From positions 62,187 to 126,186 of the forward strand of contig NZ_AZXF01000017.1 of the NCBI RefSeq assembly GCF_000515115.1: DNA of 64,000 nucleotides, given 5' to 3'. Position numbers and translations under genes: made by a program. A model generated the notes under the pieces. It made no database searches. It was not told where the DNA came from and worked only from the letters and a program-made list of their open reading frames with translations. The stretch comes from Nocardiopsis sp. CNT312. Lineage in GTDB: Bacteria > Actinomycetota > Actinomycetes > Streptosporangiales > Streptosporangiaceae. Below are positions 37,099 through 45,294 of the stretch, one piece after another (positions within the stretch are counted from its first letter, which is position 1; the number at the start of each line of letters is the position of its first letter).

Positions 37099-38142
37099 TC
37101 AGCGACCCGTCCCCGGAGTCCGGTGGGCCATCTCCCGAGCGGCTTCGAGGTAGGCGGCCGCCCCCGTGGACCCCGGGTCGTAGGTCATCACCGACTGCCC
37201 GTAGCTGGGCGCCTCGGAGACACGGACACTGCGGGGCACCAGCGTCTCCAGGACGAGGTCACCGAAGTGCGAGCGCACCTCCTCAGCGACCTGCTGGGAG
37301 AGCCGGGTTCGGCCGTCGTACATCGTCAGCAGGATCGTGCTGATCTTCAGCCCGGTGTTCAGATGGGCCTGGACCAGGTTGACGTTGTTGAGCAACTGGC
37401 CCAGCCCCTCCAGCGCGTAGTACTCACACTGGATCGGGATCATGACCTCGTCGCACGCCACCATCGCGTTGACGGTGAGCAGGCCGAGCGACGGCGGGCA
37501 GTCGATGAAGATGTAGTCGAGCTCGGAAGTGTCGTAGGCGTCGATGGCGCGCTTGAGCCGCGCCTCGCGCGCGACGAGCGACACGAGTTCGATCTCCGCT
37601 CCGGCGAGGTCGATGGTCGCCGGAGCACACCACAGGTGGGGGATGTCCGGCACCGGCTGCGCGAGCTTGCGGATCTCCTCGTCCTCCACCAGGCAGTGGT
37701 AGATGGAACGGGCCTGGTTGTCCCGCTCCGCACCCAGGGCGGTGGAGGCGTTCCCCTGGGGGTCGAGGTCGATCACCAGGACGCGCTGTCCGTGCATCGC
37801 CAGCGCCGCCGCGATGTTGACGGTCGTCGTGGTCTTACCGACGCCGCCCTTCTGGTTGGCGACGCCGATCACCCGACAGGACTCGGGGCGGGGCCAGGGG
37901 CCGCCGTGACCGCGGGCGGCCATGGCGGCCTGGGCGGCACGGGCGAGGGGGGTGTCGGGAACTCCGGCGGAGTCGGTCGGGGCGGGCGCTTCACCGCTCC
38001 ATGTTTCACGTGAAACAGGACCCTGAGGGTCACCGGGGGCCGTTTCACGTGAAACATCCAGCAGGTCGCCGTGCGCGCCCGCGGATGTTTCACGTGAAAC
38101 ACCGTCGTAGTCGGTCGGGTTCTGGGGCACGAATGAGTTCAC
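37099..38142 (-). CDS. parA: Chromosome-partitioning ATPase ParA (Soj)
   Basis: A 347-aa ATPase. The deviant Walker A motif is NQKGGVGKTTTTVNIAAALA (about residue 95); then VLVIDLDPQGNAS, YIFIDCPPSLGLLTVNAM and PSYGQSVMTYDP. It moves origin-ParB complexes as nucleoid-bound dimers. The unusual N-terminal 80 residues contain three VSRET motifs (GVSRETS, DVSRETA, PVSRETW), each encoded by a parS site in this reading frame. VSRET-encoding parS is also known in Streptomyces ParA. The GTG start overlaps the rsmG stop by 4 bases. Confidence 0.97.
   Translation of the reverse strand: MNSFVPQNPTDYDGVSRETSAGAHGDLLDVSRETAPGDPQGPVSRETWSGEAPAPTDSAGVPDTPLARAAQAAMAARGHGGPWPRPESCRVIGVANQKGGVGKTTTTVNIAAALAMHGQRVLVIDLDPQGNASTALGAERDNQARSIYHCLVEDEEIRKLAQPVPDIPHLWCAPATIDLAGAEIELVSLVAREARLKRAIDAYDTSELDYIFIDCPPSLGLLTVNAMVACDEVMIPIQCEYYALEGLGQLLNNVNLVQAHLNTGLKISTILLTMYDGRTRLSQQVAEEVRSHFGDLVLETLVPRSVRVSEAPSYGQSVMTYDPGSTGAAAYLEAAREMAHRTPGTGR
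38002..38017. promoter_or_regulatory. parS site 1
   Basis: TGTTTCACGTGAAACA, a perfect parS palindrome inside parA; it encodes the third VSRET. Confidence 0.95.
38041..38056. promoter_or_regulatory. parS site 2
   Basis: CGTTTCACGTGAAACA, one outer base off the consensus, inside parA; it encodes the second VSRET. Confidence 0.9.
38086..38101. promoter_or_regulatory. parS site 3
   Basis: TGTTTCACGTGAAACA, perfect, inside parA near its start; it encodes the first VSRET. Spacing from site 2 is 45 bases. Confidence 0.95.
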
Positions 38143-38867
38143 CTCTTCCGTCCGCGCTTCTTCTTGCCGCCCCGTGCCTTCCGGGTTCCTGCGGACAGGG
38201 GCGGACCACCGTCGGATGTCACCGTGACGCGAACGACCGTGGTAGCGGGTTCGACTTTACCCCGCCCCACTCGGATCACATCGCTCACGCTAGGGCGCAA
38301 TTTCAAAACATCGTCCTGGGAAGCGGCGAGTTCGGCCTCTGCCTGCTCCCCCTTGAGCGCCAGCAGACTGCCGTTCCTGCGCAGCAGAGGCAGGGCCCAC
38401 CCAGCCAGACGGGACAGCGGAGCCACGGCGCGCGCGGTCACGAAATCGGTGTGGAGCTCACCGTGGACCTCCTCCGCACGCCCCCGCCGCACCTCGACAT
38501 TGGACAGATCAAGGACTTGGACCGCTTCCTCCAGGAAGACCGTCCGCCGCAGGAGGGGCTCCAGAAGGGTCACCCTGAGATCGGGGCGGACCAGAGCCAG
38601 CACCAGACCGGGAAGTCCGGCACCGGAGCCGACGTCCACCACGTGAGCGTTCTCCGGGAGCAGTTCCTCCACTACGGCGCAGTTCATCAGGTGCCGCTCC
38701 CAGAGGCGGGGAACCTCGCGTGGTCCGATCAGTCCCCGCCGGACACCGTCGTCGGCCAGCAGCTCGGCGTAGCGCCGCACCTTCGGCATCGCCTCGCCGA
38801 AGACCGCCTCCGCCGCGTCCGGCGAGGCGGGCGGCGCGGCTCCGCGCTCATCAGCGCCCGAGGTCAT
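38139..38867 (-). CDS. rsmG: 16S rRNA (guanine527-N7)-methyltransferase RsmG
   Basis: A 242-aa SAM-dependent methyltransferase that modifies G527 near the decoding site; loss is known to give low-level streptomycin resistance. It contains RYAELLADDGVRRGLIGPREVPRLWERHLMNC, then the SAM loop VVDVGSGAGLPGLVLALVRPDL, then LLEPLLRRTVFLEE and FVTARAVAPLSRL. The C-terminus is Lys/Arg/Gly-rich (ARGGKKKRGRKR). The ATG at 38867 is used. The stop overlaps the parA start (GTGA), so translation is coupled. Confidence 0.96.
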   Translation of the reverse strand: MTSGADERGAAPPASPDAAEAVFGEAMPKVRRYAELLADDGVRRGLIGPREVPRLWERHLMNCAVVEELLPENAHVVDVGSGAGLPGLVLALVRPDLRVTLLEPLLRRTVFLEEAVQVLDLSNVEVRRGRAEEVHGELHTDFVTARAVAPLSRLAGWALPLLRRNGSLLALKGEQAEAELAASQDDVLKLRPSVSDVIRVGRGKVEPATTVVRVTVTSDGGPPLSAGTRKARGGKKKRGRKR

Positions 38868-38952
38868 CGGTCACCACCTGTCGGAACTCGTCCATCGTCA
38901 CTTCCATGATCGGGCTGGTCCCCCACACGATCCTACGGCCGGGGAGCACCAT

Positions 38953-38968
38953 GGTTTCACGTGAAACA
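38953..38968. promoter_or_regulatory. parS site 4
   Basis: GGTTTCACGTGAAACA, one outer base off the consensus, in the leader of rsmG 86 bases before its start. Confidence 0.9.
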
Positions 38969-39096
38969 TCCTCGTCCCCCATGTCGTGCCACGACTCACC
39001 GCCCACGCCCCCGCCGAAGACTTCCCGGGCCGGCCCTTCGCAACGGAGATGCCGGCACGGCGACGGAAGGCGGGGAAGGTCCCGGAGGCACGAAAC

Positions 39097-39128
39097 GGGG
39101 GTGGTGTTTCACGTGAAACACCACCCCC
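39097..39128. promoter_or_regulatory. parS site 5 within a 32-bp perfect palindrome
   Basis: The 16-bp parS TGTTTCACGTGAAACA (39105-39120) is extended on both sides by complementary bases (GGGGGTGG and CCACCCCC). The result is a perfect 32-bp palindrome. It begins 20 bases after the jag stop on the minus strand, so it can also work as the jag terminator. Confidence 0.9.
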
Positions 39129-39147
39129 GGAAGAGAGACCCCTGCGG

Positions 39148-39672
39148 CTATTCGGCCGGATGCACCACCACGTAGCGGTGAGGCTCCTCGCCCTCCGACT
39201 CACTGCGCAGCCCAGCCTGGGCGACGGCGTCGTGCACCACCTTGCGCTCGAACGGCGTCATCGGCTCCAGCGGGTAGACCTCACCGGTCTTCTTCACCTT
39301 GGCCGCGGCCTCCGCGCCGACCTCGGCGAGCACCTTGCGGCGACCCTCCCGGTAGCCGCCGATGTCGAGCATCAGCCGACTGCGCTCACCCGTCGCCCGG
39401 TGCACGGCCAGACGGGTCAGCTCCTGAAGTGCCTCCAGGACCTCGCCGTTGTCACCGATGAGCTCGTCCAGCGTCGCACCGACGACGGAGACCAGCGCAC
39501 GGTCGCCCTCGACGTCCATGTCGATATCGCCGTCGAAGTCCGCGATGTCAAGGAGTCCCTCGATGTAGTCCGCGGCGATGTCGCCCTCGTTCTCCAGGGC
39601 TTCGATATCGACTCCGGGGTCGGGCGCCTCAGCCACCGCTACTCCACCGCTCTCTTCCTCGCTACGTCCCAC
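39148..39672 (-). CDS. jag: RNA-binding protein Jag/KhpB
   Basis: A 174-aa protein with an acidic N-terminus (EAPDPGVDIEALENEGDIAA). A KH-like domain follows: MDVEGDRALVSVVG, LDELIGDNGEVLEALQELTR. Then comes an R3H domain: SRLMLDIGGYREGRRKVL, then EPMTPFERKVVHDAVAQ and the terminal HRYVVVHPAE. Jag/KhpB proteins bind RNA and affect cell division and envelope growth in Gram-positives. It lies between yidC and rsmG as usual. The GTG start is at 39672. The jag-yidC gap (233 bases) shows no gene. Confidence 0.93.
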   Translation of the reverse strand: MGRSEEESGGVAVAEAPDPGVDIEALENEGDIAADYIEGLLDIADFDGDIDMDVEGDRALVSVVGATLDELIGDNGEVLEALQELTRLAVHRATGERSRLMLDIGGYREGRRKVLAEVGAEAAAKVKKTGEVYPLEPMTPFERKVVHDAVAQAGLRSESEGEEPHRYVVVHPAE

Positions 39673-39905
39673 AGCGTTCCCGTCTCCTCACCATGTACGC
39701 CCCGACCGTCGTACGCCTCAGGGGCCGTATCGCCTGCGCACCCGCCACAAGATCTCCGGCGGCCGACGTGCGGTGTTCCTTGGACCTCCGCCCACCCGCC
39801 ACCGCCCTCAACGGACGCCTGGCGGCGCGGTTCGCTGCCCGCCTGGTTCGCGCGAGGGCGCCCTCGCAACCCCCTACGGCCCGGCACCGAGGTCACGAAC
39901 AACTT

Positions 39906-40859
39906 CTAGTCGGAGCCGCCACCGCGCTTGGAGCGCGGCTGCCTCTTCGGCTGCTTGCGTTCGATCTTAGGCTGTTCCTTCGGCTCCGGCGCGGATTCAG
40001 CCGCCTTCTTCCGACCGAGCATCCCCTTGGCCGGGCCCCCGGAGGGGCCGCCCGACGAGGGGGCACCCTTGCCCTTGTCGTCCCCCGACCCCGGCACGGG
40101 GTTGTTCTTGTACAGGAAGTGCTGCTGCCCCATCGTCCAGACGTTGGACGTGACCCAGTAGACGAGGACACCGACCGGCATCGCCAGGCCGAAAAGGCCG
40201 AAGAGCGGCGCGATGTACATCATGATCTTCTGCGACTGCATCATCGGGTTGTCCGGCATCTGTGCCGTGCTCCGACTGATGCTCTGGCGCATGCTGAGGA
40301 AGGTCGTGGTCCCCATGATCACACAGGCGATCGCGATGACGACCTTGGCCAGGATGGGGCTGGTGGCCCCCAGCGCGATCAGTTCGTCGGTGCTGCTGTT
40401 GAACTGGGCGGCGATCGGTGCCTGGAAGATGAGCGCCTGCCGGGCGCTGTCGGCCAGTTCCTGGGAAAAGCCGTACTGGGCGTTGCCCTCGGCCACACTG
40501 CGCAGGACGCTGAACAGAGCGAAGAAGACCGGCATCTGCAGGAGGAGCGGGAGGCAACCCATGATCGGGTTGGTGCCGCTCTCCTGGTAGAGCTTCATGG
40601 ACTCCTGGCTCAAGCGCTCCTTGTCGTGCTTGTAGCGCTCGCGGAGCTTGGCGATCTTGGGCTGCAGGTCCTGCATCTTGCGCTGCGTGCTCATCTGCTT
40701 GACGAACAGCGGGACCATGAGGAGCCGCATGAGCACGGTGAGCAGGACGATGGACAGGCCCCAGGCCCAGCCGCTGTCGGGGTCCAGACCGGTGAGGGAC
40801 AGACCCGAGTGGATCCAGGCCAACACATGGCCGACGATGTTGTAAAGCCAGTCGAGCAC
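39906..40859 (-). CDS. yidC: Membrane protein insertase YidC
   Basis: A 317-aa Oxa1/YidC protein of the Gram-positive form, without the large periplasmic domain. Membrane segments include WGLSIVLLTVLMRLLMVPLF (with the conserved Arg in the hydrophilic groove), LPLLLQMPVFFALFSVL, VVIAIACVIMGTTTFLSM and FGLAMPVGVLVYWVTSNVW. The cytosolic tail is rich in Lys/Arg/Pro (KKAAESAPEPKEQPKIERKQ). It inserts membrane proteins alone or with SecYEG. The GTG at 40859 is chosen by the LDWLYNIVGHVLAWIH start with GGAG upstream; the longer in-frame extension would overlap yidD. Confidence 0.95.
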   Translation of the reverse strand: MLDWLYNIVGHVLAWIHSGLSLTGLDPDSGWAWGLSIVLLTVLMRLLMVPLFVKQMSTQRKMQDLQPKIAKLRERYKHDKERLSQESMKLYQESGTNPIMGCLPLLLQMPVFFALFSVLRSVAEGNAQYGFSQELADSARQALIFQAPIAAQFNSSTDELIALGATSPILAKVVIAIACVIMGTTTFLSMRQSISRSTAQMPDNPMMQSQKIMMYIAPLFGLFGLAMPVGVLVYWVTSNVWTMGQQHFLYKNNPVPGSGDDKGKGAPSSGGPSGGPAKGMLGRKKAAESAPEPKEQPKIERKQPKRQPRSKRGGGSD

Positions 40860-40887
40860 CGGCCAACTCCTAGGTGATTCGGTTCGG

Positions 40888-41202
40888 CTACTGGTCCCCG
40901 GGAGCGGCGCCCCCGTCCGCGGGGTCCGGGGACACGGCACCCCGCCTCCCACGAGGCGGTGGCACCGGGTCGAGACCCCCCGGGTTGAAGGGATGGCAGC
41001 GGGCGATGCGCCTGGCTCCCAGCCACAACCCCCGCAGGGCACCGTGCACACGGAGCGCCTCGACGGCGTACGCACTGCACGACGGATAGAAGCGGCAGAC
41101 CGGTGGGAAGAGCGGACTGATGAAGCGCTGGTAGAAGCGGATCGGCAGGATCAGCACCCGTGCCAGGAACGTCGTTCCGCGCTCCGTCATCGCCCCGTCC
41201 AC
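40888..41202 (-). CDS. yidD: Membrane protein insertion efficiency factor YidD
   Basis: About 104 aa (or 100 from the ATG at 41190). The family core is unmistakable: [34 protein letters not shown], with RFYPSCS-YA, then [20 protein letters not shown]. YidD assists YidC-dependent insertion at the membrane. It overlaps the rnpA end by 16 bases (or 4 with the shorter start) and precedes yidC by 28 bases. It is therefore within the rpmH-rnpA-yidD-yidC unit. Confidence 0.95.
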   Translation of the reverse strand: MDGAMTERGTTFLARVLILPIRFYQRFISPLFPPVCRFYPSCSAYAVEALRVHGALRGLWLGARRIARCHPFNPGGLDPVPPPRGRRGAVSPDPADGGAAPGDQ

Positions 41203-41666
41203 CGTTCCCCGCCCTCGTTTGGGCGGTGCTCCCCCACTGTCTGATGCCCCGTCGGCTTGACCGCCGGGGGACGCGATCCGCCTCGGCCCCGCCGGCGGCG
41301 GGACGTCCCACGGGGCCGCATGGCCGCGGCGATCGCACTGTCGAGCTGCGTGTCCAGTTCCGACTGCCGTGTGGTGGCAGCGATGGGTTTGGCACGCACC
41401 ACCAGAAGGCTACCGTCTGGCAGAACACCCAATCGATCGCGGACCACGTGCCGGAGCCGCCGCTGAACACGCTTGCGGACCACCGCGTTACCCACGGCCT
41501 TGCTCACCACGAAGCCGACACGCGGCGGCTCGGCCCGGTCGCGGGGGGTGACCCCGGGCGGAGGCAGGTAGACCACGCCCACGGCACCGCGCGAGGAGCG
41601 GCGCCCCGAGCGCATGACGGAACCGAACTCGGCGCTACGGCGCATCCGGTTCTGCGGCGACAGCAT
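41187..41666 (-). CDS. rnpA: Ribonuclease P protein component
   Basis: A 159-aa basic protein, the cofactor of RNase P RNA in tRNA 5' maturation. It starts [23 protein letters not shown]. It carries the RNR-type signature [26 protein letters not shown] (about residues 60-85), then [10 protein letters not shown]. The last 50 residues are an extra Arg/Gly-rich tail ([20 protein letters not shown]). GAGGGAG 6 bases before the ATG at 41666 supports that start over the upstream in-frame Met. Confidence 0.95.
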   Translation of the reverse strand: MLSPQNRMRRSAEFGSVMRSGRRSSRGAVGVVYLPPPGVTPRDRAEPPRVGFVVSKAVGNAVVRKRVQRRLRHVVRDRLGVLPDGSLLVVRAKPIAATTRQSELDTQLDSAIAAAMRPRGTSRRRRGRGGSRPPAVKPTGHQTVGEHRPNEGGERWTGR

Positions 41667-41703
41667 CAGCACTCCCTCGGACACCGACTCGTTCCACGAC
41701 AAA

Positions 41704-41736
41704 GGGACCGGCCGGCGTGAAGGCCGGACCGGTCCC
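41704..41736 (-). terminator. Hairpin between rpmH and rnpA
   Basis: GGGACCGG...CCGGTCCC with an inner CCGGC/GCCGG stem (41704-41736). It begins 24 bases after the rpmH stop and may cut transcription of rnpA relative to rpmH, which is needed in much larger amounts. Confidence 0.55.
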
Positions 41737-41759
41737 GAAGGCTGGAGGCTGAGCGTGGC

Positions 41760-41903
41760 CTAGTGGCTCACGGTCAGCGCGGAGCGTCCCTTGCGGCGGC
41801 GCGAGGCGATGATGGCGCGGCCGGCGCGCGTACGCATGCGCAGCCGGAAGCCGTGGACCTTCGCGCGACGCCGGTTGTTCGGCTGGTACGTACGCTTGCT
41901 CAC
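41760..41903 (-). CDS. rpmH: 50S ribosomal protein L34
   Basis: A 47-aa protein read from a GTG at 41903: [20 protein letters not shown], then [20 protein letters not shown], ending LTVSH. This matches L34 over its whole length. It is too short for common ORF cut-offs. It faces dnaA across the left oriC box cluster, the classical rpmH-dnaA divergence. Confidence 0.97.
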   Translation of the reverse strand: MSKRTYQPNNRRRAKVHGFRLRMRTRAGRAIIASRRRKGRSALTVSH

Positions 41904-42156
41904 TGCTGGCTCCAGGGGCGTGTCAGGGAATTCTCGTGCGGCAGACCCCCAAGGATATGCGGGGCCTCACGGTGTGTGGGCCGGGGCGCGCCGTCATGGA
42001 GGTCACAGGCGCAGGCGAATCCACGGCCACAGCATAAAGAAGATACGGCGGGGCCGGACCCGGGTCAAATCAGGGTCCGCCTCCAACCGCGCTCCACCGC
42101 GGCCGCGTGGGCGTTTCCCGTCCCGGCCCGCCCTGGGTCCCACGCACCCCGCGGCC

Positions 42157-42485
42157 TGTGGACGGTGAGTTGTCCACAGGCCGGGATTCCTCCACGCGCA
42201 CACCCTTCCTGTGGATAACCTCAGCCTGTGGATAACTTGCCCCTAGCGGCCGAACCACGGACGCAACCCCCCGGAGATTTCGGTTTACACAGCTTGTGAA
42301 CAGGGATTTGTGGATAACTCCGCACTGTGCACACCCGCCTGGCATCCTGTGGATAAACCTGTGCACAACCTGTGGACAGAGCGCTCTTCCTGTGGATACC
42401 GGAAGGTAGGCACCACCCCCGGCCTGCGGCCCCGGGTGAGGTTGTCCACAGGTCGTCACGGCTCCGCCGCACCGGCCGTCCACAG
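42157..42485. promoter_or_regulatory. Left oriC DnaA-box cluster (rpmH-dnaA intergenic)
   Basis: About ten DnaA-box-like 9-mers lie between rpmH and dnaA. They include TTGTCCACA (42170-42178, 42442-42450), TGTGGATAA (42210, 42227, 42309, 42348), TGTGCACAA (42360), TGTGGACAG (42371) and TGTGGATAC (42391). They are likely to autoregulate dnaA and extend the origin. No gene is present in this stretch. Confidence 0.85.
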
Positions 42486-42631
42486 GTCCTCCCGCCCCGC
42501 CACCCCCGGGAGGGAGGACAATGAAGGTTGGTCCACACACCGCACGAACCGGGTCTCCCCCGTCTCCCCACGCCCCCTGATCCGTACCGAACAGATCCGC
42601 ACCGAAGGGACAGCAACCGTGGCAGGTCACC

Positions 42632-44320
42632 TTGGCTGACGCACAGGTCAACCTCGCAATGGTCTGGTCCAGCGTGCTGGACGGGCTCGACAACGACTCC
42701 TTGCCCGCGCACCAGCGCGCCTGGCTCCCACAGACCCGTCCACTGGGCCTGATCGAGGACACGGCGCTCATCGCGGCACCCAACGAGTTCACCAAGAAGG
42801 TGCTGGAGACCCGGCTCTACCCAGCGATCAACCGGGCGCTCTCCGCTCACCTGGGCCGAGACGTCCGGGTCGCGGTGACGGTCGATCCCACCGCCGTACC
42901 GACCCCGCCGCCCACCCCGTCCCCCTCGCTCCCCTCCTCCCAGGGGCCCTACGGAGCGCATTCCGGGCCGCCCTCGCCCTCCGGCCCCACCGCGCCCGCC
43001 GGACAGCACGCCCGGCCTCCGGAGGACCAGGTGCCCGGCGGTGCGTGGCCCGGTCCTCCGGAGGCCGCCGGCGGACACGAGGCTCCCGGCCTCTGGGAAC
43101 CGGGAGCGGAGCACCCCCCGGAGGCCCCTGGGCCCCCCGTGTCCGCAGAGAGCGTCGAAGGTGCCGGGACCGCCGCCGAGAACGGGCCCGAGCCGTCGGA
43201 GGGACAGGAGGGGTTCTCACCCGACAGGGGCGGGGATCCTGAGGGGTCCCCGCCCGGGCGGTCCGCCGAGGCGCCCCCGGGAGAGCACGCCAGGCTGAAC
43301 CCGAAGTACACCTTCGACACCTTCGTGATCGGTTCCAGCAACCGGTTCGCCCACGCGGCCTCGGTCGCGGCGGCGGAGGCACCCGCCAAGGCCTACAACC
43401 CACTGTTCATCCACGGGGACTCCGGCCTGGGCAAGACGCACCTGCTGCACGCCATCGGCCACTACACGCACCGGCTCTACGAGGGGTCGCGGGTGCGCTA
43501 CGTCAGCTCCGAGGAGTTCACCAACGAGTTCATCAACTCGATCCGGGACGGCAAGGCGGACGGGTTCCGCCGCCGGTACCGCGACATCGACGTACTCCTG
43601 GTGGATGACATCCAGTTCCTGGAGAACAAGGAGCAGACCCAGGAGGAGTTCTTCCACACCTTCAACACCCTCCACAACTCTGACAAGCAGATCGTCATCT
43701 CCAGTGACCGGCCGCCCAAGCAACTGACCACCCTGGAGGACCGGATGCGCAGCCGGTTCGAGTGGGGGCTGCTCACGGACGTCCAACCGCCGGAGCTGGA
43801 GACGCGGATCGCCATCCTCAGGAAGAAGGCCGCCCAGGAGGGGCTGGCCGCACCGCCCGAGGTCCTGGAGTTCATAGCGAGCAAGATCTCCACCAACATC
43901 CGCGAGCTGGAGGGCGCACTGATCCGCGTCACCGCGTTCGCCAGCCTCAACCGGCAGTCGGTGGACCTGGACCTCACCAGCCAGGTGCTGCGGGACCTGG
44001 TGCCCAGTACCGAGGTCCCCGAGGTCACGGCCGGGGCGATCATGTCCCAGACTGCCGCCTACTTCGGCCTGACCGTGGAGGACCTGTGCGGGACCTCGCG
44101 CTCCCGCGTGCTGGTGACCGCCCGGCAGATCGCCATGTACCTCTGCCGTGAGCTGACCGACCTCTCCCTGCCCAAGATCGGTCAGCAGTTCGGCCGGGAC
44201 CACACCACGGTGATGCACGCCGACAGGAAGGTGCGGGCCCTCATGGCCGAGCGCAGGTCCATCTACAACCAGGTGCACGAACTCACGAGCAGGATCAAGG
44301 ACCAGCCCTCGCTCTCGTGA
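42632..44320 (+). CDS. dnaA: Chromosomal replication initiator DnaA
   Basis: A 562-aa AAA+ initiator. Domain I (residues about 1-90) has VWSSVLDGL and [19 protein letters not shown] long Pro/Gly/Glu-rich domain II (about 90-220) is typical of high-GC actinomycetes. Domain III has [20 protein letters not shown], Walker [12 protein letters not shown] (about 262), Walker [12 protein letters not shown] and sensor SSDRPPKQL. Domain IV has the DNA-binding signature [13 protein letters not shown] (about 522). The start is a TTG. DnaA-box clusters flank the gene on both sides. Confidence 0.97.
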   Translation: MADAQVNLAMVWSSVLDGLDNDSLPAHQRAWLPQTRPLGLIEDTALIAAPNEFTKKVLETRLYPAINRALSAHLGRDVRVAVTVDPTAVPTPPPTPSPSLPSSQGPYGAHSGPPSPSGPTAPAGQHARPPEDQVPGGAWPGPPEAAGGHEAPGLWEPGAEHPPEAPGPPVSAESVEGAGTAAENGPEPSEGQEGFSPDRGGDPEGSPPGRSAEAPPGEHARLNPKYTFDTFVIGSSNRFAHAASVAAAEAPAKAYNPLFIHGDSGLGKTHLLHAIGHYTHRLYEGSRVRYVSSEEFTNEFINSIRDGKADGFRRRYRDIDVLLVDDIQFLENKEQTQEEFFHTFNTLHNSDKQIVISSDRPPKQLTTLEDRMRSRFEWGLLTDVQPPELETRIAILRKKAAQEGLAAPPEVLEFIASKISTNIRELEGALIRVTAFASLNRQSVDLDLTSQVLRDLVPSTEVPEVTAGAIMSQTAAYFGLTVEDLCGTSRSRVLVTARQIAMYLCRELTDLSLPKIGQQFGRDHTTVMHADRKVRALMAERRSIYNQVHELTSRIKDQPSLS

Positions 44321-44344
44321 CGCCTCTCCCGTGCAGGAGGCCCC

Positions 44345-44376
44345 GGGGGGCGGCCCACTACGGTGGGCCGCCCCCC
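44345..44376 (+). terminator. Terminator of dnaA
   Basis: A 13-bp perfect stem GGGGGGCGGCCCA/TGGGCCGCCCCCC (44345-44357 with 44364-44376) 25 bases after the dnaA stop. Confidence 0.8.
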
Positions 44377-44398
44377 GTCCGTGTCCGGACCACCGGGG

Positions 44399-45063
44399 TT
44401 ATCCACAGGCTGCTCCGGCGACACCCCACCCTGCGCTGAACCGCGGCGATGCCCCGCGCGGGCGCCGAGCGGCCCTGCGCCCTCCCAGAGCACGGAGGCC
44501 GGCCTCCGCCGTCCGACCCACACCGCCGCCCCAAAAGAGCAGATCAGGGTGGTTTGACCTGCTCTTTCCACAGCAACCACCAGGGGCTGTGGACAACCCT
44601 GTGCACAACCGGTTCAACCCGATTTGGTGAGGTCTGTACTCGGCCTAGAAAAAAAGTTGCCGACTTTTTTGGCCGAGTTATCCACAGGGAACCCCCAAAA
44701 TCTGTGGACAACCCTGTGGATAAGCTGTGGATAACCGCTCCGATCCTGTGGGTAACTCCACCACTCCTGTGGACAGTCGGCCCACACCCCCCGCGCCGAG
44801 ATCCCCAGCGGCTGTGGACAACCCCGGGGAAACCTGTGGACGAAGCTGTGGACAGAGTGTGGATAAGTTGTGGACGTCCTTCGCCGTCCACAGGCGGGCC
44901 GAGTTATCCCCAAGCCCATCCACAGGGCCTGTGGATAAAAATCTCCACCTTGACCTGCATAAACAAGGGTTATCCACACTATCCACAGGCCCTACTACTA
45001 CGACGCACCTAGAGTTACCCAGTTGTGGCTTCGAAACCGCTTCGCGGGAAAACTGTGGACAAC
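44399..45063. other. oriC: oriC core: dense DnaA-box array between dnaA and dnaN
   Basis: At least 18 boxes in both orientations. Examples are TTATCCACA (44399, 44678, 44970), TGTGGACAA (44588, 44703, 44813, 45055) and TGTGGATAA (44715, 44726, 44858, 44930). TGTGGGTAA (44747), TTATCCCCA (44904) and several TGTGGAC variants (44768, 44835, 44847, 44869) add to these. The dnaA-dnaN position and density match actinomycete origins. A relatively AT-rich patch with a hairpin lies at 44640-44676. Confidence 0.95.
44640..44676. repeat. A/T-run hairpin inside oriC
   Basis: Nested inverted repeats: TCGGCC (44640-44645) with GGCCGA (44671-44676), and AAAAAAGT (44650-44657) with ACTTTTTT (44663-44670). 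It is the most AT-rich spot of the origin. It could assist unwinding or end dnaA readthrough. Confidence 0.65.
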
Positions 45064-45294
45064 TCCTCGATCCGCGCTCCCTCCACCGGCTGGCAGCGAC
45101 ACCTGAGGAATCCGGGTAACGTGTGGTCTCGCCCCTGTCCGCCGCGGCTCGCATCCGTGCGGCGGACCCACGGGGGCCGGGGCCACCGCCGACGAGCGGA
45201 GCATCCACCGCTGGAGCCCCGGCCGACCCGCCCACGAGCTGCAACGTTGAGGCTTCGACCGGCCCTGCCGGTCGTGCGGAAAGTGAGTCGGAAA

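Noticed and set aside
42003-42203. Short frames between rpmH and the DnaA boxes
   Set aside because: Composition-driven frames inside the origin region; no start signal.
45025-45294. N-terminal extension of DnaN by 90 residues
   Set aside because: It runs into oriC DnaA boxes, is Arg/Pro-rich, and the conserved clamp N-terminus begins at the GTG at 45295.
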